Positions 26,422 through 33,628 of a stretch of DNA of 50,543 nucleotides are shown here, piece after piece; within the stretch, counting starts at the first letter, position 1, and each line of letters starts with the position of its first letter. A model generated the notes under the pieces. The model saw nothing but the letters and a program-made list of their open reading frames with translations, was not told the DNA's origin and made no database searches. A program made the translations under genes and the position numbers. Source of the stretch: Nostocales cyanobacterium LEGE 12452 (GTDB lineage: Bacteria > Cyanobacteriota > Cyanobacteriia > Cyanobacteriales > Nostocaceae); the NCBI GenBank assembly GCA_015206945.1, contig JADEXV010000022.1:1-50543 (forward strand). Direction: 5' to 3'.

Positions 26422-27738
26422 ATGGTTGCAGTTGATATCAAAAATTCTTTTAACCTCAAGGATATCAGTCTAGAACTTTACCAACTAATTTCTGATTTAT
26501 ATCCCATTTGCCGTAGTATTACAGGTGATGGTTTTAGAGAAACTTTAAAAATTCTTCAGCAGCATATTCCTTTGTCAGTTCATGAAGTGCCTACAGGAAC
26601 AGAGGTATTTGATTGGACAGTTCCTAATGAGTGGAATATTAAAGATGCCTATATTAAAAACTCTCAAGGTGAAAAGATTGTAGATTTTACTAATTCAAAT
26701 TTGCACGTTGTTAACTATAGTATTCCCATACATCAAAAAATCTCTTTTCCAGAACTTAAATCGCATCTATTTACACTTGCCGATTATCCTAATTGGATTC
26801 CTTACCGAACTTCATATTACAAGGAAAGTTGGGGTTTTTGCCTAACTCACAACCAGTATTTGCAACTAGAAGATGAAGAATATGAAGTATGTATTGATTC
26901 TTCTCTGAAACCAGGTTACTTGACTTATGGTGAGTATTATATTCCCGGAGACAGGACTGATGAAGTCTTGATTTCTTGCCATGCCTGTCATCCTTCACTC
27001 TGTAATGATAATCTTTCGGGAATTGCGATCGCTACTTTTATCGCTAAATATTTAAGTCAAACTACACCAAGATATTCCTATAGATTTCTCTGGATTCCCG
27101 GAACCATTGGCTCAATTACATGGTTGGCTGTTAATGAAGCAAAAGTCAATAACATTAAACATGGTTTGGTATTAACTTGTTTAGGAGATGCAGGCAACTT
27201 TACCTACAAAAAAAGCCGTAGAGGTGACACTGAAATTGATAAAGTTGCTGCTTATGTACTCAAAAACTCAAAACAAGATCACAAAATTATAGATTTCTTC
27301 CCCTATGGCTATGATGAGCGACAATATTGCTCACCTGGATTTAATCTAGCTGTAGGTTGCTTCATGCGATCGCCTCATGGTAGTTTTCCTGAATACCATA
27401 CCTCAGCTGATGATTTAAATTTCGTTCAACCCCAATATCTAGCCGAGTCATTCTTTCAATGTCATTCGATGTTGCATATCCTCAACAATAACGAAATCTA
27501 CTACAACAAAAATCCTAAATGTGAGCCACAGTTAGGTAAAAGAGGAATATATCGGGCAGTTGGTGGTAACAAAGATAGCGGGCTAAATGAAATGGCAATC
27601 CTGTGGGTTTTAAATTTATCTGACGGTCAGCATACTCTCTTAGATATTGCAGAAAAGTCGGGAATGTCATTTGATGTGATTAAATCTGCTGCCGATACAT
27701 TATCAACACATGACTTATTAACAATTAAAACCAACTAA
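26422..27738 (+). CDS. DUF4910 aminopeptidase-like protein
   Basis: 438 aa. The region around residue 186 (SCHACHPSLCNDNLSG) and later SPHGSFPEYHTSADD carry His, Asp and Glu residues placed as in M28-type zinc aminopeptidases. The C-terminal 70 residues look like a winged-helix module. Proteins with this layout recur in polysaccharide and sugar-modification clusters, where their role is undefined; a hydrolase acting on an amide-linked sugar substituent is possible. AAAGGA lies close before the ATG. It is the last gene of the cassette. Confidence 0.8.
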   Translation: MVAVDIKNSFNLKDISLELYQLISDLYPICRSITGDGFRETLKILQQHIPLSVHEVPTGTEVFDWTVPNEWNIKDAYIKNSQGEKIVDFTNSNLHVVNYSIPIHQKISFPELKSHLFTLADYPNWIPYRTSYYKESWGFCLTHNQYLQLEDEEYEVCIDSSLKPGYLTYGEYYIPGDRTDEVLISCHACHPSLCNDNLSGIAIATFIAKYLSQTTPRYSYRFLWIPGTIGSITWLAVNEAKVNNIKHGLVLTCLGDAGNFTYKKSRRGDTEIDKVAAYVLKNSKQDHKIIDFFPYGYDERQYCSPGFNLAVGCFMRSPHGSFPEYHTSADDLNFVQPQYLAESFFQCHSMLHILNNNEIYYNKNPKCEPQLGKRGIYRAVGGNKDSGLNEMAILWVLNLSDGQHTLLDIAEKSGMSFDVIKSAADTLSTHDLLTIKTN

Positions 27739-27778
27739 GGAAGTTGCAGTAAGTTTTTCCCCTCTGCCCCTCCGCCTC

Positions 27779-27835
27779 TCGGTCACTGAGCGTAGCCGTA
27801 CCCCTCCGGGGAAGCAAGCTACGTGCAGTGTCTCG
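27779..27835. repeat. Dispersed palindromic repeat
   Basis: GCGTAGCCGTAC and a downstream GCTACG flank CCCCTCCGGGG, giving a nested hairpin. A partially similar inverted copy begins near 28973 (TAGCTTGCTTTCCCGTAGCG). The style matches Nostoc-type intergenic repeats. Confidence 0.5.
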
Positions 27836-27964
27836 TAAAGAAGTGCTGCCCCTCTGCTCCATCAAACGCCTGAAGCTTGTAAGAAATGCGGGTACTGGGC
27901 TTACGATAAAGGTAGATTCAAACTCTTTGCCTTTCCCCTTTTCCCCAAAATCCGAGAAGTATTG

Positions 27965-28093
27965 ATATCATGTCCGGCTAATTAGTTATGATTCCCAAAT
28001 CTATGCAGAAAGCTTAAAAACCCCTCCCCTCTGCTCCTCTGCTCCTCTACCCCTCTGCGGTCTTAATGATAAGTCTTTAACCGGACATGATAT
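27965..28093. mobile_element. MITE-like element with 13-bp inverted ends
   Basis: ATATCATGTCCGG (27965-27977) and its exact complement CCGGACATGATAT (28081-28093) bound 129 bases. Similarity between the two arms continues inward for about 16 more bases at roughly two thirds identity. The interior is noncoding and pyrimidine-rich. No clear target duplication was found, so mobility is less certain than for the element at 28794. Confidence 0.55.
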
Positions 28094-28421
28094 GAGAGGT
28101 GGGTTTGATATCTGTAACTGCGAATTCTATTTGCTAGGGCTGCCAAATTTTTCTATATTATTATCCTCAACAGTTCTGTGAGAATACTTATTTTGTATGG
28201 ATATATTTAATGTTAGTTTTACATTCTATTTATAATAGCTACTCAGAAAGTAGCTTAACTTTATAATCTAGAATATACTTCATATCTTCGCTATTACTTG
28301 GAAAAATATCCTATTTAACTTCATGATTACTTAAACTAAATGTCATTACTTATACCATTGTAAGAGCAGTTTAGATGATTGATATTAGAGAAGTAGTTTA
28401 AAAACATAGCTTGTCTAGTAC

Positions 28422-28589
28422 ATGAATAAAAAATGGGCTGTTAAACGACTTACAATCAATCTCACATCAGGCGAAGCACAGAAGCTTGAACAATACTGTT
28501 CAACAACAGGGAGGCCAGCAACTGATGTAATTCGGGAGTTAATTCGCTCTCTTTATCCTAAAGATGAAAAAGCCTCTGAAACCTCGTGA
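28422..28589 (+). CDS. Small ribbon-helix-helix (CopG-like) DNA-binding protein
   Basis: 55 aa. KRLTINLTSGEAQKLEQYC supplies the beta-strand and first helix, and GRPATDVIRELIRSL the second helix of the ribbon-helix-helix fold. The alternating basic and polar residues of the strand (W-A-V-K-R-L-T-I-N-L) are those that normally contact DNA. It stands alone between repeats upstream of the secretion operon, and no toxin partner is adjacent. It could regulate the flanking operons, but no direct evidence links them. Confidence 0.75.
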   Translation: MNKKWAVKRLTINLTSGEAQKLEQYCSTTGRPATDVIRELIRSLYPKDEKASETS

Positions 28590-28784
28590 ATCAGACTGCA
28601 AAAAAATCAAACAGGATAAGTACATCTTAATTTGTCAGTGAAATATGCTGCTTAACAGTTATCAGCTAACAGTGAATCCCTATAACTAAAGTTAGGGAAT
28701 TTAAAGAAAAATACTCTCTTACAAAGTTCAGAGCCGAGGAAATCTTCGCTCTGACTTTTGCTTTGAATATGGTGCAATCATCTT

Positions 28785-28922
28785 GATAGACTTCTGACTT
28801 TTCACGGGAAGTACTGAAACCCTCATCAAGACTGGGGGTAGGGTGTAGAAAACTGATATTGTCTTACTACATCCCACACCCTTGCTCCTTTTACACATAC
28901 CGTGAAAAGTCAGGATAGACTT
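28785..28922. mobile_element. 120-bp MITE with flanking 9-bp direct repeats
   Basis: The element (28794-28913) has perfect 14-bp terminal inverted repeats, CTGACTTTTCACGG (28794-28807) and CCGTGAAAAGTCAG (28900-28913). It is bracketed by the direct repeat GATAGACTT at 28785-28793 and 28914-28922, the signature of transposition with a 9-base target duplication. A second, imperfect inverted repeat lies inside (GGGTGTAG against CTACATCCCACACCC). It encodes nothing and must be moved by a transposase elsewhere. Confidence 0.85.
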
Positions 28923-29202
28923 GCATAATTAAAAATATTAAATTAATTGTAGAATTCAGAATCAAGATGGTCTTGCTAGCTTGCTTTCCCGTAGCGATAA
29001 AAAGTCCGCAAGCGTTTTGCAAACCACCAAATTTCAAGTTTTGTGGGTGTCTTTAACCAGTAATTTATCCATTTTTTCGGTCAGAATACCCTTCTTGTAT
29101 ATGGCTGGCTTTGCTCCTGAATTCTTTTTTGACAAATAGTAATATTACTGATCTTTTCGGAAAGTTTTTAAGTTAGATATAGTACTTACCAGTTATTTAC
29201 TT

Positions 29203-29218
29203 ATACTTTACAAAGTAT
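29203..29218. promoter_or_regulatory. Palindrome ATACTTT-AC-AAAGTAT
   Basis: A perfect 7-bp inverted repeat with a two-base centre, 36 bases before the TpsB start codon, in a stretch that should contain the promoter. It may be an operator of the secretion operon. AT-rich palindromes can arise by chance. Confidence 0.4.
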
Positions 29219-29254
29219 TAAGACTTTAATCTCTAATTTATTTAATTACAAATA

Positions 29255-31036
29255 ATGGTTAGAAAAACCTTGGTTATAAATCAGCCAAAGGTAAGCAAGT
29301 CCGTGGGCGAACTGAGGATTTTTGCTGGATTTATAACACTCAGCTTTGCGATCGCCACAATATTATGTAACTATCAGGATGCAATCGCTCAAACTCCCGA
29401 ACCTCAAACATTACCCCCAGGTCGGTTAGATGATATTCCTGATACTGCGTTACCATCCGATGTGCTACCCAAGCCACCAGACGAGAATCAATTGCTTCCA
29501 TCCTTAAAACTACCGAATCAGCCGATTCTGGAGCAGAATGACCCTAATACCAAATTTCGGGTAGATCGCATTGAAGTTGTTGGTAGTACCGTTTTCAAAG
29601 CAGAACAGTTTGCCGCTGTCACAAATTCCTTTGTGGGACGGGAGCTGACATTTGCAGAGTTGTTGCAAGTTAAAGATGCTATCACCAAACTCTACACTGA
29701 TAACGGTTATGTCACCACAGGCGCATTGATTACACCACAGACAATAGAAGCTGGGACAATCAAAATTCAGGTGATTGAGGGTAGTTTAGAAGAAATTAAG
29801 ATTGTCGGTAATAGGCGATTACACACTCAATACATTCGCGATCGCATTAAACTTGGTGCAGGTAAACCCTTAAATATACCACACTTAATAGAAAAGCTAC
29901 AACTACTCCGTCTCAATCCGCGGATTCAAAACCTGTCAGCCGAGTTGCAGACAGGCGTGCAACCGGGAACTAGTGTATTGCAAGTGGAGGTTAAAGAAGC
30001 AGAAACTTTTAAACTGACAGCAAGCCTGGATAATGGGCGATCGCCCAGTGTGGGTAGTTTTCGCCGGGGAGTGGATCTGCAAGAAGCCAATTTATTGGGT
30101 TTGGGCGATACCCTGAGCGTGGGATACGCCAATACCGATGGCAGTAATACAATCAATGTCAATTACACGCTGCCGATTAATGCCCGCAATGGCACTGTAT
30201 CCTTCGGTTTTAGCCAAGGATGGAACCACGTGATTGAAGAACCATTCAGTGTCCTTGATATTCAGTCAAATACCCGCTCTTACGAATTGAGCTATCGACA
30301 ACCACTGGTGCAAAAACCAACCCAAGAGTTGGCAGTGGGGCTATCGTTCTCGCGCCAGTCAAGCCAAACTGAGTTAGGTATTGATAACATTGGGCCGTTT
30401 CGACTTTCCCCAGGTGCAGATGCGAACGGAAAAACAAATATTTCGGCTCTGCGCTTTTTTCAAGAATATACCCAGCGAAGCAACCAGTATGTATTTGCGG
30501 CGCGATCGCAATTGAGTTTTGGTGTAGATTGGTTCGATGCTAATGTCAGTGATAATGAACCAGATAGCCGCTTTTTCGCGTGGCGGGGACAGGCGCAGTG
30601 GGTGCGGCAATTAGCACCAGATACTCTATTTTTAGCTAGGGGCGATTTCCAATTGGCAGCAGATTCCTTAGTACCTTTGGAGCAATTTGGGCTTGGTGGA
30701 CAGCTAAGTGTACGGGGCTATCGCCAAGATGCATTACTTACAGATAATGGTCTGTTGTTTTCGGCAGAATTTCGAGTCCCCATTGTCCGCGCCAATAAGA
30801 TTAACGGGGTGCTGCAACTTACACCCTTCATTGATGTGGGTAAAGGCTGGAACGTCAACGGCGAAAATCCATCAACCAGTACCCTTGTTAGTACTGGGTT
30901 GGGGCTGTTGTGGAAACAGGGTGATGACTTCTTGGCCCGCATAGATTGGGGCATTCCTTTGATTTCAGTGGATGGTGAAAAGCGATCGCTCCAGGAAAAT
31001 GGGTTGTACTTCTCGGTGCGCTATTCGCCGTTTTAA
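29255..31036 (+). CDS. TpsB/ShlB-type outer-membrane secretion pore
   Basis: 593 aa. An N-terminal signal sequence ends near AIA at 43-45, followed by a Pro-rich linker. Two POTRA domains follow (about 100-255, starting FRVDRIEVVGSTVF), then a 16-strand barrel region with the diagnostic loop-6 motif SVRGYR near 485-490. The protein ends in an aromatic residue (YSPF), as expected for a barrel recognised by the BAM complex. It translocates TPS-domain exoproteins across the outer membrane. Six such exoproteins follow immediately, the first 42 bases downstream. It is the only TpsB here and presumably serves all six. Confidence 0.93.
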   Translation: MVRKTLVINQPKVSKSVGELRIFAGFITLSFAIATILCNYQDAIAQTPEPQTLPPGRLDDIPDTALPSDVLPKPPDENQLLPSLKLPNQPILEQNDPNTKFRVDRIEVVGSTVFKAEQFAAVTNSFVGRELTFAELLQVKDAITKLYTDNGYVTTGALITPQTIEAGTIKIQVIEGSLEEIKIVGNRRLHTQYIRDRIKLGAGKPLNIPHLIEKLQLLRLNPRIQNLSAELQTGVQPGTSVLQVEVKEAETFKLTASLDNGRSPSVGSFRRGVDLQEANLLGLGDTLSVGYANTDGSNTINVNYTLPINARNGTVSFGFSQGWNHVIEEPFSVLDIQSNTRSYELSYRQPLVQKPTQELAVGLSFSRQSSQTELGIDNIGPFRLSPGADANGKTNISALRFFQEYTQRSNQYVFAARSQLSFGVDWFDANVSDNEPDSRFFAWRGQAQWVRQLAPDTLFLARGDFQLAADSLVPLEQFGLGGQLSVRGYRQDALLTDNGLLFSAEFRVPIVRANKINGVLQLTPFIDVGKGWNVNGENPSTSTLVSTGLGLLWKQGDDFLARIDWGIPLISVDGEKRSLQENGLYFSVRYSPF

Positions 31037-31078
31037 AGGAGCGATCGCTCAAGATAATACCGTTTTGGGCAACCTAAA

Positions 31079-33562
31079 ATGCAAGGTATAAATAAAGGCT
31101 TGGCAATGATAACGAACTCTATTTGGTTGGTTCTCTGCGCTGGAGTGCCGTTGATGGTAATGCCTGTGAGTGCCCAGGTAATTCCTGATAGTACTTTAAA
31201 TACTACTGTCTCTCAAAGTGGTAATAACTTCACTATCACCAACGGTAATCGAGTTGGCAACAATTTATTCCACAGCTTCAGCCAATTTTCAGTTCCCAGC
31301 AACGGCTCGGCTTTTTTCAACAATGCCGCAGATGTGCAAAATATCTTTAGTCGCGTCACTGGTGGCAGTGTTTCCAACATTGATGGTTTAATTAAAGCCA
31401 ATGGTAACGCTAATCTGTTTTTGCTCAATCCCAGTGGGATTATTTTCGGTGCGAATGCCCAACTTAATATTGGCGGTTCATTTATTGGGACAACTGCTGA
31501 GAACATTAAATTTAGCGGTGGTGCTGAATTTAGCGCAATTAATCCCCAAAAGGCTCCATTGTTGAGCATCAATGTTCCCATTGGTTTGCAAATGGGTAGT
31601 AATCCAGGTGCGATTGCTGTTCAAGGGTCAGGACACAATGCCCAATTAGGCGACTCACTTCAAGTTTCTGGATTAAACCTCGGTACGAGAGGATTACAGT
31701 TACAATCTGGAAAGACGCTGGCATTGCTGGGTGGGAATGTTGCCTTAGATGGAGGATTGCTCTCCGCACCAGGAGGACAAATAGAACTGGGTAGCATTAC
31801 TAACGGCAGCGTCACCCTCAATTCCATCCCTGAAGGATTTGCGCTGAGTTATCCTAAAGCTTCGAGTTTTGGCGATATTCAGATAACCCAACGAGCTTTA
31901 GCATCTACACGCGACCTGATTGGGCAATGGGGAGGAGCCATTCAAATTCAGGGTAAACAGGTCAGCATCCGAGATGGTTCACTGATATTAGTGCAAAATC
32001 GCAGCAACCAAACTGCTGGTGATATTGCAATCAACGCCACAGAGTCCCTCCAGATTATCGGCAAGTCTCCTGATTTTAAAAGTTCCAGCAGTTTAATTAA
32101 TGAAACTATATCCCCAGGTGCGGCAGGGAATATTATCGTTACCACCCCACAATTGAATATTGATGGGGGTGGGTATATCTTAAACCGTACCTTTAGCACA
32201 GCACCGGGTGGCAATATTGCAATAAATACTGATGAAATGCGGGTGAATGGTTTTGCATTTGGCGATCCTTCTCCTTTTCGAGCAATCAGCCAGATATTAG
32301 CTGCTTCCTATGGGGCTGGAAAAGGTGGAAATGTTAACATCTCCACTCAAAACCTGTCTATTTTAGCTGGCGGCAATATAGCAGCAAGACCCTACGCTTC
32401 AGGCAATGGCGGCGATCTCATCGTCAAGGCAGATACAATTCAGGTGACAAATGAGGGAGCGCCAAAGGGTTTCTATTTTAGTCTGTTGTCTACTGCCACA
32501 TTTGGGTTTGGTAATGCAGGGGATTTGAAAATCGATACCCGCAAGCTGTCGGTTCAAGCTGGCGGCAGAGTATCAGCTTCTAGCATAGTTTTAGGAAATG
32601 CAGGTTCACTGACTATCAATGCCTCTGAATCGATTGATGTGAATGGTGTCAAAGATGCAGCAAATCCCAGCTATATTGGTACTGCTGTTCGTCCTGTTTT
32701 TAGATTTTCCAGAGCTACTTCAGGTAACACCACAATTAACACCCCACTTCTTAACATCAGTAATGGTGCAACAGTTTTTGTCCAAAACCTTGGCTCCGGT
32801 AAAGCTGGTACTTTAAACATTCAGGCGAACACCCTACGACTCGACAATGGGGCCAGCATTTCAGCATCCACAAAAGCAGGCGGTGGCGGTAACACTAATT
32901 TACAACTGCGGGATCTACTACTGATGCGTCATGGCAGCTTTATCAGTGCAGAAGCAGGTAGCAGTGGTAATGGTGGCAATATCACGCTTAATGCTCCGAA
33001 CATCGTGGGTTTAGAAAACAGTGACATTATTGCTAATGCAGTCCAAGGAAAAGGTGGCAATATTCAAATCACTACCCAAGGAATTATTGGGCTGAAATAT
33101 CGTCCTCAACTGACTCCAGAAAATGACATCACTGCCAGTTCTCAGTTTGGGGTTAGCGGTACTGTTCAAGTTAATAATATTGGTGTTGATCCCAATTCTG
33201 GCTTAGTGGAACTACCAGCGAATGTCACTGATTCATCACAGCAAATAGCCAGTGGTTGTTCTCCAAATCAAGGCAGTCGCTTTGTCGCCACGGGACGGGG
33301 TGGTGTGCCGCAAAATCCCAATCAAGAAGTGACGAGCGATGTCTACGACGGGCTACGCCTACGCACTTGGTCTGATATCCGCAATCTGACTGCATTTCGC
33401 AAAAATAGCTCTGTTACACCACAAATAACCCAATCTTCAGAAGTTCTGATCCAAGCTACTTCTTGGCATCGTAATGCCCAAGGCAAAATCGAATTAATTG
33501 CAGATAAATCTCTTATTCAGGCGCAACAACCATTAACCTGTGCTGCGGTTCCTAAAACTTAA
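31079..33562 (+). CDS. TpsA exoprotein 1 (haemagglutinin-domain)
   Basis: 827 aa. A signal peptide ends near PVSA (residue 32). The TPS secretion domain follows, with SRVTGGSVSNIDGLI (about 91-105) and LLNPSGIIFGANAQLNIGGSF (about 115-135). The rest is a predicted right-handed beta-helix built from GGN/NI-rich rungs. The C-terminus has a conserved block (DITASSQFGVSGTVQ, PNSGLVELPANVTD, RFVATGRGG) and a Cys pair, one after QQIASG and one in LTCAAV near the end. It is the first exoprotein after the pore and of the FNNAADVQNIF subtype. An in-frame ATG at 31106 has a better-placed AAAGG and is an alternative start. Confidence 0.9.
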   Translation: MQGINKGLAMITNSIWLVLCAGVPLMVMPVSAQVIPDSTLNTTVSQSGNNFTITNGNRVGNNLFHSFSQFSVPSNGSAFFNNAADVQNIFSRVTGGSVSNIDGLIKANGNANLFLLNPSGIIFGANAQLNIGGSFIGTTAENIKFSGGAEFSAINPQKAPLLSINVPIGLQMGSNPGAIAVQGSGHNAQLGDSLQVSGLNLGTRGLQLQSGKTLALLGGNVALDGGLLSAPGGQIELGSITNGSVTLNSIPEGFALSYPKASSFGDIQITQRALASTRDLIGQWGGAIQIQGKQVSIRDGSLILVQNRSNQTAGDIAINATESLQIIGKSPDFKSSSSLINETISPGAAGNIIVTTPQLNIDGGGYILNRTFSTAPGGNIAINTDEMRVNGFAFGDPSPFRAISQILAASYGAGKGGNVNISTQNLSILAGGNIAARPYASGNGGDLIVKADTIQVTNEGAPKGFYFSLLSTATFGFGNAGDLKIDTRKLSVQAGGRVSASSIVLGNAGSLTINASESIDVNGVKDAANPSYIGTAVRPVFRFSRATSGNTTINTPLLNISNGATVFVQNLGSGKAGTLNIQANTLRLDNGASISASTKAGGGGNTNLQLRDLLLMRHGSFISAEAGSSGNGGNITLNAPNIVGLENSDIIANAVQGKGGNIQITTQGIIGLKYRPQLTPENDITASSQFGVSGTVQVNNIGVDPNSGLVELPANVTDSSQQIASGCSPNQGSRFVATGRGGVPQNPNQEVTSDVYDGLRLRTWSDIRNLTAFRKNSSVTPQITQSSEVLIQATSWHRNAQGKIELIADKSLIQAQQPLTCAAVPKT
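33341..33361 (+). repeat. 21-base mini-element inside a HIP1 site (TpsA1)
   Basis: GCGAT is separated from CGC by 21 bases starting GTCTACGACGG and ending GCTACGCCTA. The paralogue at 41067 has the uninterrupted GCGATCGC at the matching codon position. The insertion adds seven in-frame residues (VYDGLRL within SDVYDGLRLR). Copies also interrupt TpsA2 (35897) and TpsA5 (43759). Confidence 0.8.
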
Positions 33563-33628
33563 TCATGTTATTAACCATGCCCTAAATGGGAACTCTAACT
33601 TGAAATCAGTTAAAGGAAGTTTTTGGTG

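Larger units (their letters stand above)
27739..29254. other. Repeat-rich spacer between glycan and TPS loci
   Basis: About 1.5 kb containing one small gene (28422), several dispersed repeats, two inverted-repeat-bounded elements and two pyrimidine-rich tracts (about 27757-27776 and 28021-28063, CTCCTCTG iterations). The last 200 bases should contain the promoter of the two-partner secretion operon. Confidence 0.6.

Noticed and set aside
27888..27990. Remnant of a TnpB-like transposase with a CxxC motif
   Set aside because: Only a short CKKCGYW stretch is visible, with no other conserved transposase segment.
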